DNA of 64,000 nt, from positions 35,228,328-35,292,327 of the forward strand of contig NC_068340.1 of the NCBI RefSeq assembly GCF_014633365.1, given 5' to 3'. Positions 14,501 to 29,000 of this stretch are shown here, one piece after another. This DNA comes from Diospyros lotus (taxonomy: Eukaryota > Streptophyta > Magnoliopsida > Ericales > Ebenaceae). Below the pieces are notes generated by a model. That model saw nothing but the letters and a program-made list of their open reading frames with translations. It was not told the DNA's origin and made no database searches. Each line of letters begins with the position of its first letter. Position 1 is the stretch's first letter. Both the position numbers and the translations under genes were made by a program.

Positions 14501-16204
14501 ATTGTTATATTATTTAATGAAACATTCGGGGCATTACATTTCTTTACAAAGATGCCAAACTCAATTTTTTTCATAAATTAACCCTAACCAACACTTCATC
14601 TTAATTATGCCCTCCGCGTTTGCATTCCAGACATAAGCATGATAGCAAATCTGGATAAAGCCTTGCATGGTTGCTGGAAGAGTTAATACTAAATTATAGG
14701 AACTGTCTGAAACAGAGAATCACTCCCTGAAATCTCAAAAAACAAAACAAGCCACTTAATTTGTTCCCACTCGCATCTGGATAACATATGCCTTTTCTTA
14801 CTACATGGGTTGTTTAAGTCCACGATACATGGTTGATATCTTTTCCTAAATTAGGATCAGCCATGCCTTCCTTATAGAGAAAAAATAAAAAACAAACCAA
14901 CCAAAACAGGTGGCTTCTCTATCAGACTATCACCAACCTAGCATGAAAGTATAAACAAAAACAGAACTCCAAAACCAATTGTCAGACAATTTGAATGATT
15001 GATAAGTTTCACATGGTTGAGAACACCCCTTGGTGGAATGTTATTGGTCAGATTCTTGTCCCAGAAAGAATCAGAAGCATGATTAATGTAGTAGCACCAA
15101 ACCAACTTCCAAACAGATTGTACATTGATAAATAGTCCTGGTGTTAAATGACAAAACCCTACAAAAACTTACTTCCAGCCTAGTTGTCTTCATTGAGCTT
15201 ATAGAAAATTTATTGTATTGGGACTTCTTCCCAAAATATAAGTAGACTTAACTAAGAAACAAAGAGACACAACTGTTGTTAGACTACTGGTATACATTGT
15301 CCTTAGTTAAGTAATAATTGAGCAGTCTCATAAACACTAGGATGTCCACTAATAAGAGCACAACCTATTTTCATAATGAAAATAAACAAGCCTGAATTTA
15401 TTATATCATGAAACTTTATTACAGTTCATTCATTTTTCAGTGTATTGGGGATTGCATTCAAAATAAAACCTAACTCAAAGCTGAAATTGGTAGATATTTC
15501 CACATAAAATATGACAAAATTTTAACTTAATCAACATATTAGATAAAGAATAAATTGTACCAGAAGGTTTGCCATCAATCTCAACATCAAAGTATACTTT
15601 GTGGGTTACTTGTTCTAGCTTGTCCTCAGATTCATCTTCCTACATATGCGTCATAAACCGTCAAATGCAATTCTAGACATCCAATTCTAGCAATCAGTGG
15701 CCCTATCAACAAGGAAATAAAACATTAAATAGAATAAGTAGAAAAACAGGTCAATTATAGTGCGATATGGTCAACCCTAAATGGCTATATCCATATCAAC
15801 GATACGGATCTGGTGAAATAGAAGGTGACCTCAACATTGGACATGCTGTCGACGACTTTTTCCTCCGATGAGACTCTGGTATCGCCCAGTCGACTCTGGA
15901 AACAAAATCAATCAATCAAACAACGCATAGGACGCTTCTGCGATGAATTGAAACGGCAAAAACAATTAAGAGAGCGAGTCTGCCTCCGCTTGACAGATCA
16001 AAAATCTGTGATTTGTTGAGTGAGGAAAGGTTTGGGCATTTCGGATGAAAAATGATTGGCACCGGACAATTACTGAACATGAAACAAATAATGGAAGGAT
16101 AGGAATGAAACGAAGCAGCGGAGTACCAGAATGAGAGCTAGGGTTCCAAATGGAACCAGAATCCACAGGAGAATGAGCGGAGAAAACCTGGTTCTGGTGG
16201 CCAT
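11506..16204 (-). CDS. CYP20-1: Peptidyl-prolyl cis-trans isomerase, secretory cyclophilin CYP20-1 (ROC7) type
   Basis: Seven exons in transcript order: 16204-16127, 15639-15561, 13130-13083, 12988-12965, 12385-12203, 12097-12022 and 11641-11506. All have GT-AG borders and together give 207 aa. Residues 1-26 form a hydrophobic signal or anchor segment (start [14 protein letters not shown]), pointing to the ER or secretory route; then comes an acidic stretch and the cyclophilin domain from about residue 39. Active-site residues are present: Arg97, Phe102, Met103 and Gln105 in [12 protein letters not shown], Trp163, and His168 in NGRHVVFG. The GKTGKPL loop is the insertion typical of plant cyclophilins. 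It should catalyse prolyl isomerisation during protein folding. The fourth exon is a 24-nt micro-exon. The C-terminus is SGELP without the final Leu common in relatives. The 2.4-kb intron (13131-15560) contains a solo LTR. It lies head to head with the first PI-PLC. Confidence 0.93.
13428..13827 (+). mobile_element. solo LTR (400 bp) in a cyclophilin intron
   Basis: The element starts TGTCATGAG and ends CGTGACA, giving TG...CA ends with an inverted terminal TGTCA/TGACA. It is flanked by a perfect 5-bp duplication CCCTT (13423-13427 and 13828-13832). A TATATATTC motif near 13622 precedes a long CT-rich segment, a usual LTR promoter and leader layout, which sets the orientation. No internal domain or second LTR is present, so recombination between two LTRs probably left it. 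It is antisense to the host gene. Confidence 0.85.
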
Positions 16205-17652
16205 CTATTCTTCTTCGTCGAAGATGAGCGAGCTCGGAGAGTGTTGAGACTTCAAGAGACGCCAATTTGTACGGTACGATGGGCAAATGCCTAATGCTTG
16301 AAATACAAGGGTTGCAGTGATGATATTTTAAAATTGGTATGATTGTAATGCTAGGAACCATCCTGATGACATTGTTATGTGTCATATTTTTATTTAATAA
16401 AGTATTAAGTAGAGATAATAATAATATATAATTTTTTTTATCATTCTCTAAGAAGAAAGTGTCATATAACTGATAATATTATTATCATTAATCATGATTC
16501 TTAGTATTATCCATGCTTAAATTGTTAATCTTGAAATGTTGAATGTCTTATTTGTTTTATGGGTGGCAATATTAATACATTAAGATGATGTAAAGTTTTA
16601 AATTTGATTAATATTTAAATTAATAATGTGTTTGGATAAATATGTTTTAAATTATTATTTATATAATTATATATTTAATTTGAAAAAACTAATAATATAT
16701 CAAAGCTTAACAAAAATATCAATATTGATATATCGTTGAATGATTCAAATAAAATTTATACAAATATTACATTTTAATAAAAATAAATTATAAATTAATG
16801 TCCTAAATTTATTACCATTAATAATTTATATATAATTATTAAAAATATATTAATACAATACTTTATGTTTAATTCATACAAATATAAAAAATATATATTA
16901 AGATATTATATAAAATTATTTATTTTTATATTTTATCAATACATATAAAATATAAAAATAAATAGAAAAATGTTGAGGGATAGAGGTGATGGACATGACG
17001 AAGACGAAGGCGATAAATACAATAAGGTGACAGAGGATATGGAGATGGAGATGATGAAGGAGATGGAGGCATAGGTAACAAAAAATAGAAAGGCAAATGG
17101 ATGAAGAGCAAAATTGTAAAACACTCTATCAACTATATTTTTCATTACAACGTTTTTAAGAAAAATAGAGAAGAGCTTTTCTACAGCGTTTAACTTCATC
17201 AGCATTTAATATTTTTAATTTTTAATAAACGTATAACTAAATAAATTATATAACGTTTAAGATTCACTAATAATTTATAAACAGTTAAACCAATAAGTCA
17301 AACACCCCCTAAATATGTTTTAAAAAAGTAATTATTTTTTAAGAATTTATATTACAGATAATCTTTTAAATCACAATGACATGTTTTAAAATCGACCCTT
17401 ACTTACTTTTCATCATTTATTTTTTTACTTTTCATTTTTTAATTCAATAAAATTGTAATTTTTTTTTTATAAAACAATCATTTATTATTAACTAATCCAA
17501 TAAAGCTTGCAAATATTGGCCCAGGATCATTTTTCTTTGGGTAAGATAATCATAATCAATTATCATTGTATACAAATATATATATTTCTTTGTTAATTTT
17601 AAGGCTAGAGGGTCAATGAGACAAATTAAAGAGTAAGAGAATAAATTTATAA

Positions 17653-17943
17653 GGGTAAATGGTAAAAAAAATCTAAATATTTTTGCGAATATGTAAATTT
17701 ATCTAAATCTTTTAATTTTAACAATTGTATCATAATTGTCTTAATTTGTGTATGTATAGTTCCCATTCTTATATATATTTTTTATAACAGGTGATTTGTC
17801 ACGTCAGCAATCATATGAGCATTCTAAATTGATTTCAGATATTAGATAAAATTATACTTAATTTAGCCCATTGGAATACAATTGCTAAAATTGAAACGTT
17901 TGAAAAATTTACAAATATATATATATATATTTGCTATTTGTCC
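17653..17943. mobile_element. MULE-type MITE with long imperfect TIRs
   Basis: The left end begins GGGTAAATGGTAAA and the right end, read in reverse, begins GGACAAATAGCAAA. The similarity runs inward for about 80 bases, including TTTTA(A/G)CAATTGTAT on both arms. The 9-bp flanks AATTTATAA and AATTCACAA agree at 7 of 9 positions, differing by two transitions, which fits an old Mutator-type 9-bp target duplication. The 291-bp element has no coding capacity. Confidence 0.65.
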
Positions 17944-19784
17944 AATTCACAAATATATATCTTCATAGTTTAAAATTCAAAATAATGAGAGGCTATCTCT
18001 ATATTCTGTTAATACTACAGAGCATATATGAAATACCCTGAACATGAGAAGAAAGTGATAAAACAATTTAAGCATAAAATTAACTAGAGTTAATCATCTT
18101 GTATCTTAATCTAACTTTAATCATCCCATAACTTTATATAATGACCCGATCAAAGAGCTTATGGGTTTGTCTATAAACTTATTTTATTTTATTATTTTTA
18201 AATTATAATATATTTTGTAATTTTAAAATAACTTTCACTAAGCTAAAGTTAATATATTTTGTGTATCTAAATCAATTTAATTTTTCAACCACACAAATGG
18301 CTACAAAATTGTTTTGAGTTGTGTTCACACTTTTAAGATATTTACTATATTGTTAATCTCACATAATGATTACTTTTAATAATCGAGACAAGTCAAATAC
18401 GCATAATTTGATTTATTTAATATCTCAACTTTGCTTCAAGTTTTGTATTACTATACAGTAATACAAAAATATTACTATAAAAAGATCCACATCTTACTTT
18501 GCTTCAAATTATGTGCCAAATTTTGTATTTTTTCAATGCAAGGTATACATTTTTAATTTATATTAAATATGTATTAATATTAATTTATCCTTAAAAATAC
18601 TGTTAATTATTAATCAATCATTCTAAATTAAATGAGGTGGACCAAATTAGGCATTTGGGTAATGACAACTAATAATTTGATGCTTTTAACAGAGCAAAAA
18701 TACATAACATTCCAGATTATTATCTTTTTAATGAATTATTTTAACAAAAACAAATAATGATACAAATTAGAAATAAATTGAAAGTTGATACAGTATATAA
18801 AAAAACAAGATTGCTGTATAAAAACATGGTAAGATATGCGTTTTCTTTTTTTTTTTTGATATTTACCCTTAAAAAATTAAAAAGTTTATTATTGTAAAAT
18901 TAAAACAAATTTAAATGTTTTATTTTATTTTTTTATAATTTATCCTTATTTATTATTTTCAAAAGGGTAGGACTAAAAACCAAAAATTAGAATCGACATT
19001 GAAGTCAAACCGCCCTGACTTTTTCAAATTTTCATTGTCCAGAACTCTTTGTTGGCACATGGTCCTTTATTTCCTTTTCTTTTTCCTCCCATGGCCCATG
19101 CTCTCTTTTGTCAGTGGGTCAAGTCTACTGTGCCTCGATTAAAGAAGAGGAAGAAAGTCAATTTTACATAATGCTTGGGGAAGTAGTGTAATTAAAAAAT
19201 GTCTCCATAGCTAACAAGTGAACATCAACACCATTTCGTACCTGTTAAGAGTTAGGGTGACGGTTTTGCATTTTTAATAGTAATTATGATCTAAATTTGT
19301 CATTTTATAATGATAAAAATCTTTATAATCACACTAAAAAAAGTTAATATATTAATTGTCTCACTTTTATATTATTAATAAAGTTATTATATTATTTTAT
19401 ATGTTTATTTATTATTTATTTCAAAGTCAATAGTCATACATTTTTTATTTTTATGACCTCAATAGCCATACATTAATCAAGTATTTTTTTTTATTTCAAG
19501 TAGCAACTATTTTTGAAAGCTACACATTAATCAAGTATTTTTTTTTTTATATCTATCTTAGCTATTATAAAAACTAAAAATAAATTATACTTAGCATCAT
19601 CCATATTTGATATAAATAAAAGGAGTATACGTCAACCTAAGGGGGTAGAGTGATATAATCCTATAAATGAGAGGCATAAGTGTAAAAGTGGAAAAAGAAA
19701 TAGACTGTGATTTGCAATTTGCTAATGGCGGGAAAAAGGAGGCATCTGTTTTGTTAATATAATAATAATAAAATCAATATATTT

Positions 19785-19801
19785 ACACACACACACACAC
19801 A
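19785..19801. repeat. AC dinucleotide microsatellite
   Basis: About eight AC repeats some 290 bases upstream of the first PI-PLC start codon, next to AATAATAATA repeats. Confidence 0.85.
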
Positions 19802-20094
19802 TATTTACAAGTGTCGGCGTCTAACGATTCAGCTTTCAATTTCTTTTACAAATCCGGCCTCCCCAAAATGTAGCCATCCCGAGTGAACGAACATTCTTCG
19901 ATCTTCACCCCCTTATTTTCCTATTTGACTCTTTCTCTCTCTTTCTCTTTCTCTCTCGTTTCCTTCGTTTTCTTGGAAGCCAAACGCATCCAAGTGGTTG
20001 CTTTTTCTCTTAAACCAGAAAAATTAAGATAATTATACGTTGATCTCACCAAATTCATCATTCATGCATGCATGCGAAGAGGGACAGGGGAGCA

Positions 20095-23000
20095 ATGGAG
20101 GGAAAAATGGAGAGCCTGAATTACAAGATGTTCGGGCTGTTCAATAGGAAGTTCAAGATCTGGGAGAAGGCGCCTCCGCCGGATGTGAAGGAAGCGTTTA
20201 TAAAGTACTCGGGGAGCGAGTCCGAGTCGCCGCCGTCCATGACGGCCGATCAGCTCCTGCGGTTTCTCACGGAGTTTCAGGGAGAGCAGGAGTGGAGTCT
20301 GGCCGATGCGGAGCGAATCATCCTCCAGGTTCTGCAGAGGCGTCACAACCATGCCTTGTCCACTCCCCATGCTCTCACGCTTAACGATTTCTTTCACTTC
20401 CTCTTCTCCGATGATCTCAATGCCCCTATTAAATTACAGGTCTCCCCCTTCTTCCTCTCTCTCATATAAATGCGATTGAAGCTTCGACTACCTTTACATT
20501 CTGGTGATTCATATTAGATATTATAAGGTTGTCAGGTTGTTAATCGAATAAAATTCTTTTTTTTTTCGGAAATAACTGTTTATTTTCAATAATTTCTATG
20601 AGCAAAAAGCTAACTTGAGTAGAACTTAATTGATGAGAAGTTACAAAATGGACTGTATTCGGGTGCGATCGGGAGAATCCTGATGGCAAGGAATTTTATT
20701 GAGACATCTTTGGCGGCGATGTGACTTTTGGAAGTCAAATGATATCACGAATGTTAGGATAATGTGCGGTTAATGATGGTGCTGATGAAGTGCCTCCCAA
20801 TAAAGTTTCTGGTAGGAAGAGGCTGTTCTAGATACTGAATGAAAGTGTTAGTGGTACTGTTTGATTTTTTTCCTCTGAGAAAAGTATTCACTTCTTCCTT
20901 TTTGTTTAAAGAAAAAAAACCAGAAGCAACCCAAGTTACTCTGCATCTTTTGGGGAGCTTTTGGTTAGAAACCTCCATAAGGCAAGATACCAAACAAGTT
21001 AAGACACTTTAAGAACTTAAAATCCAGCAAAACGCTTTCAAACTAAATGCACTGCCATTCAAAGGAGCACTTAAATGCAACTGTGATTAACAATCTGAGC
21101 TTTTTTTTTTTGGATAGAAAACAATCTAAGTTTTAAGCCTACGAGCATAGGTGGACAACCTGTGGCCTTGGGGACAGGAGTTGATAGGTCTGCATTCATG
21201 TAGCTGACATCAAGAGAGATGCAACAAAGCTTTCTTGAAGTTATTTTTGAGTTGGATAAAACTTCAGCAATAAAGTCAAACCTCAATTAGCATTTGTGAA
21301 CCCCATCTATAAAAAAACAAATTTGCATTTGTGAACCATACTAACTCACTGTCTACCTTTCATCATGTTACTGATTTTCATATCTTTCTCTCTCAGGGTT
21401 TAGTATGTCATGTGAATCTTTAGCATAGAATGCTGTGAATAATTCTGATGCAGAAATGTCTGAATTTTCTTTTTACAGTATGCCATTTCTGCTTTCAGGT
21501 ACACCATGATATGACTGCTCCATTGCAACACTATTTCATATATACAGGTCACAATTCCTACCTAACAGGGAACCAACTGACCAGTGATTCTAGTGATTTA
21601 CCAATCATAAAGGCTTTGCAAAGAGGTGTGAGGGTAATAGAACTAGATATATGGCCAAATTCTGCAAAAGATGACATTCATGTTCTTCATGGAAGGTATG
21701 GACTCTCTCAGATTGGTCCTCCATTGAGTTGATCACCTATATGTCTACCTTTGTTGTCATTGCTGTTGTCAATACTTCCTGTAGCTTGGTCGCAGATAAG
21801 TGTGTAGAAAGATGATGTCATCCTTAATTTTGAATCTCTGGCAAGACTCCTTTGATATCATTTTTGGAAAGAGAAACTTTTCTTAGAATCAATCCTTGTG
21901 ATATTCAATTCTCTTAACCAAATGTTAATTGTTTATGCCACTTGTCATATATTATGTCATAATTTAGACACGACATAATGTAAACAGAAACCAATTACTA
22001 TTGTGCCATCCTGTTTTATTTTTACAGCTAACCTTTTTTTTTTTTTTGGCTTCATTCTGTTGTTAGTTATGTACCCAGATCAGGAAATATTTTATTATGT
22101 TTGACAGATCCGATTTCATTTTCAGTACATGTTATAAATTTCAACTCTTAAATATGAGCCTACTTAAAATTTAAATGCATCTGTTTTCCTAACTTCAGTA
22201 CTTATGTGTTGTTTGGAATAATGCTAACTTCTGCATTAATATAGGACACTGACAACTCCTGTGCCGCTAATCAAATGCTTGAAGTCCATTAAAGAATATG
22301 CTTTTGTTAAATCTCCATACCCTCTTATATTAACTTTGGAGGACCACCTTACAATGGACCTTCAAGCTAGAGTTGCAGAGGTTGGTTTTTTTTCTTCCCC
22401 TCTTTTACTTTCACTATTTTTTATTTGCAAAAGAGATGGTTTCATTTCATTGTTTCTTTTGTAACAAAAACTAAATCTTGCTGTAGATGGTGACCGAAGT
22501 ATTTGGTGAACTCTTATATCACTCTGAGTCAGGGTGCTCAGAAGAATTTCCTTCACCAGAAGCCTTAAAGCATCATATTATTCTTTCAACCAAACCACCA
22601 AAGGAATACCTTGAATATATGAATCAAAAGGATCGAGGAAATGCCTCACCAGAAGAAAGGGATTCATCTGATGAAGAACTTACAGTTGAGCTGGATCCAG
22701 ATGAGGGGGTGAGCTCAGAGATGAATTTGTTCTTTCTGTTTTTAAACTTGTAACAAATGTACTGCATTATAATCATATTTTAAGATGCTCTTTTACTTCA
22801 ATATATTAGAATCTTCACAGTTAGCAGATTGACACTGATCAGGATGATCAAGATAGCGATGGTGGCGAGCCGAAATCATGCCAGGAAGCACCCCAGTACA
22901 AGCATCTGATTGCAATTCATGCTGGGAAACCAAGGAAAGGGTTGAGACAGGCATTAAGGATTGGAAATGAAAAAGTTAAACGTCTTAGTTTGAGTGAAAA

Positions 23001-26000
23001 AGCATTTGAAAAGGCCTCATCATCTTATGGAACTGATGTTGTCAGGTATTCTCCAAATTTCTAGGCTAATATCTCAAAAAAGAAAAACTTCAAATGTTTA
23101 CATCACAAGTGATTTGATCTCTATTTTTCTTTATTTTTCCCTCCTCTCTACCCTAAGATTCACCCAGAAGAAATTTCTGAGGATATACCCAAAGGGGACC
23201 CGAGTCACCTCATCAAATTTCAAGCCAATCACTGCGTGGATTCACGGAGTGCAAATGGTAGCATTCAATATGCAGGTTAGTTTGAAGTTCTGTTGTCAAT
23301 ACATAGTTATGCCATACATGCTTCTTGTATGTATGGCACGATAAAAATACAAATTTTGTTTACAAAATTTTGTACTAAATTTTGTTTACAAGCAATATAA
23401 TAACAATACAAATTTTTAAATGAAAACCTGATAACCACGATAAAAAACCACAAGTATTGACAACCAGTCCATACAAGCACTATAAAAACTCAGTTATAAG
23501 AGTGGAACAACTTACTATCCTACCTATTTATTAGAATCTACATTCCAAGGCAGAAACTTTTTTTCTCACTAGAACCAACAATACATAGAGGCACATGCCT
23601 ATTAGATTCTGCCACTACCTTTCTAAAACCCAGAAGATGAAAACAGTTCTTTGATTTCTACATCCTTGAACTATGAATAACAATCTTTATTCTTTAAAGC
23701 TTGATCTCTATGATAAATGTTCTCTCTAAAACATTAGATCCCCTAGCAGACTTCGAAGCTCACTATTTATGGACTTCCTGAGTTTTTCCTAGTTTGGGAA
23801 GGGCCAGGATTTCTTCGAAGCATAATAGGAAAATTTTTATTAACCCTGTATTATCGATGGTAATTAAGACACTGTCACATTTTGTGATACATTGTCAGGA
23901 ACCCTCATGTTCTATAAAGGGATTCCTTATTCATTTTTGTATAGCAGTTGTATGCAGTTGTACCTTCAAGCTGCTGCTTGAATTGTACCTTGTAGTTGGC
24001 TTGGCGCCAACTTCAAGGTGCAACTGGGCTTAGTATATAAAGACTAACCCAGCTAATGAGAGGTATCAAGAATTATCCAGTCAATTTCAGATCTCTCTCT
24101 CAATTTCTCTCCCTCTCGAACCTTCATTCTCTCTTGTTCCCTTTTGTACTTGTTATCCCCCTTCATTCTTCTCTCAATTCTCCCCAAAATTTCTGCCCTA
24201 ATTCCCATTAATTGAAGAGGATTAACTGTTGGATCTTAGGATCCTGACATACATGTAAAGTAATGGTAGAGCGTTTTAATAAGAAGGTTTCATTGGTTTA
24301 TGTACTGCTGAGAGGGGAAAGTGTGGGTGTAAAAAGGTGGATGCCAAAAATTTGGGTAGTGAGAAGAAACAGAACAGCAAGAAGAACAATAACCTACCAA
24401 ACTTGTATCCCACTATTTGGGGTAGGCTACATGAATTCTAGCTCTCCCATTGTTTCTATCTTTTGTAAAACCCTTATAACTAAAATCATACATAAGTGCC
24501 TCTCACCAAGTTTTTTTTGGTCGTCTTTTGTCTTCTTTTTTTTCTAAATTCTCGTTTCTTTTCATCCACTCTTCTTGTTGAAGCCCTTATTGATATTCTT
24601 TTGACATGACTAAACTATCTTAATCGTATCTCATTCATCTTATCTTCATTGGGAGCTACTTCAACCTTACTACAAATATCTCATATTTAATTTTATCCTT
24701 GTATCCATACATCCATCTTAGCATTCTCATCTCCATTTCTAGCTATCACATAAAATGTTGGATGCACTTCTATTTTTACCATCATGGCTTAAGTGTTTGG
24801 GTAATATCCTCATTAATCTCCCTATCATTTTGGATGATTGATCCAAGGTATCTAAACTGTTATTTTTTTTTTTCTTTTCTATGACTTGATCTTCAGTTTT
24901 ACCATAACATCATCACACTTGTATCTTTACTAAACTCAGATTCTAAATATTTGGTTTTCACTTTACTTAAAACCTTTACATTCTAAAGTGTTCCTCTCTA
25001 TCTCGAGCTTCTTATTCACTTCTTCTTTTATCTCATCCACCAACTTGATGTCATCTGCAGATTGCATATGACAAGGCACCTCTGCCTGGATAATGTTAGC
25101 GAGTTCATCCATTATAAGGGCTTAATGAATATCCTTGGATGTAATCACATTATAATTGGAATAGCCTCAGTATCTCCTTCACATGTTTTGACATGTGTTT
25201 CTGCTATGTAATATATATTTTTAATAGCCTGTATATTAGAAATTCAGGCTCCTTTCTTGTCTAAAACCCTCCATAAAGCTTCTTTAGGAACCCTGTTATA
25301 AGCTTTTTCTAGATTATAAACAACATATGTAAATCCTTTCCTTTATCTCTTTACCTTTTCATTAGAAGCCTCAGCAAATATATATCTTCCATTGTTGACA
25401 AACTAGACATGAAACCAAATTGGTATTTCGATACCTTGGTAATCTTTGCCCAATCACTCTCTCCCAAAGTTTCATAGTGTGGCTCATTAGATTAGTTCCT
25501 CTATAAATTTCCACAACTTTGAACATCTCTTTCATTCTTATAAATAGGCACTAAAGTTTTCTTCCTCTATTCATCTGACATTTTTTTGATTTAAGGATCA
25601 CATTAAATGATTTTGTTAATGGAAAAATGCTCTCCTCCCATGCATTTCCATACTTCTGTCGGTGTAAATCTGGTCCCAATTTTGTTAGCCTTTAATTTGG
25701 AATACTTGGCATCAGCAGGACTTCTTTTTCACAATTCAGATTCGTTTGTTCTTGATCCTATTTTACAATTATCACCAATTTTTCCTAAGCTCCTTGGAAG
25801 CACAGAAAATTCATTTTAAATGTCTGACCCATGTCCAACTTATATTAGATATACATACTCATTGGATTGGCAGAGATATGTGTTGGACGTGACAAATGGC
25901 ATTCCCCTTATTTTTGGTTATAATTTTTATTTTTACACACATTTAAGACACAAAAAACAAGTGCCACTGTTAGTTGGAGATGCTAGAGTTTGTGACGAGC

Positions 26001-29000
26001 TTGTTCAAGGTAAATTCAAAAGTTACAAGTTTTTCAATAAAGAATAAAACACAAAAGTGAGCCTAACTACAACTTAGCTAAGATGGTTACTTTTTTATGT
26101 TTAAATTATGATTATTGTACATTTAATGATATCTAAATGTTGGATTGATTATTTTTTGATATATTTATATGGTCATTATCATTAGATTGAATGGTATCCT
26201 CATATTGGATTAGTGGTACTTTTTCAATATCTAAGTAATTCTTTAGTTTTTATATTCATAAGCATTACTAGCAGAAGGATATATAAAATATTTTTTTGGT
26301 TGTATCTAGCTATTTCCATATCCTAATTCTTCCTCAATCATCATATCCTGTATCCATGTCTGCTTTTAAAACAAAAATAGCGGAAATAAGGAGAGTGAAT
26401 TAACTTTTCTTGTTCTTTTTGTGGAATAGGGATATGGCAGGTCGCTTGGAATGATGCAAGGGATGTTTAGATCCAATGGAGGGTGTGGTTATGTGAAGAA
26501 ACCTGATTTTCTCATTAATAGAGGTCCAAATAATGAGGTATTTGATCCTAAAGCAACACAGGGGGTGAAGAAAACTCTAAAGGTTAGCGAATTGACATGG
26601 CTTACTGAATTTTTATTTGTCTGATGATATTTTCCTTGAGCATTTATCTCTTTTACCAGGTGAGAGTATACATGGGAGATGGATGGCGTCACGATTTTAG
26701 CCCTACACACTTTGACACGTACTCACCCCCTGATTTCTACACGAAGGTTTGTGCAAATATTGTTTTTCCTTTTTTCTTTCTTTTTCTTTTTTGGGCTAAA
26801 TGGTATTGTTGTGATAAAAGTACTGGACCCCTCGTTACTAAATTTTGTCTTGCAGTGTTATTGGATTTTTTGAGATACATTCAGGTTGGAAGATACTGGC
26901 ATTGGTTTGTTTAATTAATTTAGCTAGTTTACCTGCAGCAGCCCTTGGTGGTATTCATACAAGAGGTTGGCAGAAACTATTAATTTCATGGGTAAATTTC
27001 ACACACTATCCCTGAGGTTTAACTAAATTGCACCACCTACCCCTATGTTTTAAAAATAGCATACACATCCCTTGCCATTACAGACCAAACAAAATGACTA
27101 TTTTGCCCTAATATTTAAAAATATTTTCTCTTCTCTTTGCACTATCTCACATTGCCGACAAGAGGCCATGAATCGTCGGCGATCGGCAATGGGTTATCGC
27201 ACCACAATTTGAAGAAACCCTGTTGTCATACAATGAAGTTTTAGTAAGAAACCCTATCGCATGGTGACGAGGCTTTTTCCTATCGCTAACAATCGACAAT
27301 AGCTGTGTGATGGGAAACTCTATTGCCTTATTGTGGAGACATAATGGTAATGATGTGTTGATGAGGGAAATGGTTGTTGATGTGACTTTCGATAGTAACT
27401 CTCTCTTTCTCACCTATCGTTTTCCACATTTGCAACCCATTGGCAACGATGTAGAGCAAAACCCATCATTGGTGAGCCCAAAATCTACGTTTAAAATCTG
27501 TGTTTTAATAAGGGTTTTAAACTTTGGTCTTTGATTGAACCCAGAGTTTGTTTCCTCTCTATCTTTCTTTTTCATGAAAATCACATTAGTGGGTTTTGAC
27601 CAAGGACTGCGCTATTTGTACAGAAGGGGTTCATAGAACCCTTTACAAGCGCAATAAATCGCGATTTGTTCACCCCCTTCTCTTTCTCCCCGCCCGCCTC
27701 ACCCTCGTCTGCAACCTTGCCGCTGGCTCACTTCCTCTTGCAGCTGCAAACTCACTGCCTCTCGTCGCCTTGCCCCTGTGCCTTGCTGCCTCGCCTCCTC
27801 ACCGCTGTAATCTCTAGCAACCGGCGACCACCCAAACCAACTGAGGTGCAGCGGGCGGCGGTGGTCAGCAAACTGCGAGGGCGAGGGCGAGGCTAGAGAG
27901 AGACAGAGAAGAGGAGAGGAGAGGCGAGGCAAGAAAGAGACAGAGGAGAGTGTTTTGGATCATTTATCAGATGGGCAATTTGGTCATTTCATTATTCTAT
28001 AAAGCTTTCTCTACACCCCCTTCTGTACAAATAGCTTTATCCTTTGACCAATGAGTAATATATTTTATTTATTTTTTGTAATTTTAGAAGAAAGTAAAGA
28101 GGGGAGAGGCCATTTTAGAAATTTTAATAAATTTAACTGCCCTTATTTAATAACAAGGGGGTGCCCATCGCATAGGAGCTAACCTCATGGGAGGTCAGTG
28201 ACATTTCTAAAAATACAGGAATAATCGGTGCAATTTAGTCAAACTTTAGAGATGGTATGTGAAATGTATCCAAATTTCATTTGGGATTAGGGTCATAGAC
28301 AGGACATAATTGGGTCATAGACAGGACATAATTACGATTGTTACATAGCCTTGCCTTAATGTCTTTGGAGTAAAAGAAATATACAGGACAAGGAATTTGT
28401 GTCTGACATGCATATTATCCTTAAACCGTGCATTCAATATTGTTTTTTGTCTAGGGAAAATGACTTTGAACTATTAAGATTAGTAATTTGAATCTTACCT
28501 TAAGTATCTGTTCATCTTGAGAGGGGAAGGGGGTATAGATATAAGTTGAGTTATGGCAATCTCTTAACCATTAACGAGGACATTCTCATATCTTAATTAA
28601 TGCACAAGTGATTTTACTAGGAAATTCCAAAATTAATGGGGAAAGTGTGGTAAAGTCAAGTTTCCAAACCGGGTAACCGGTTACATTTTGATCAATTATT
28701 CGCAAAAGGCGGAGGAAAAAATGACTTGTGCATGAATAGTTCATGCTTTGTGTCATATTGACTGATTGGATTTTGTTTAGTAATTGTTGTGCAAGGTTTA
28801 CATATGGATGCATATTTGGGTGGAGGGTATGGGACTCTGATTATATGAAATTCAAGAACATTCATACCCAATGCTGCTAAATCTGTGGCAGATTTATATA
28901 CTAGGAGTGCCAGCAGACGCGGCCAAGACGAAAACAAAGGTGATAGAGGATGACTGGGCACCAGTTTGGGATCAAGAGTTTACATTTCCATTGACAGTTC

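Larger units (their letters stand above)
16205..20094. other. AT-rich spacer between divergent genes
   Basis: About 3.9 kb separates the start codons of the cyclophilin (-) and the first PI-PLC (+), so both promoters should lie here. Most of it is very AT-rich. It contains a MULE-type MITE at 17653-17943 and an AC microsatellite at 19785. A CT-rich leader precedes the PLC (19928-19958). I see no other gene. Confidence 0.6.

Noticed and set aside
15966..16385. 139-aa minus frame over the cyclophilin first exon
   Set aside because: It reads another frame; the true first exon is the 26-codon signal segment at 16127-16204.
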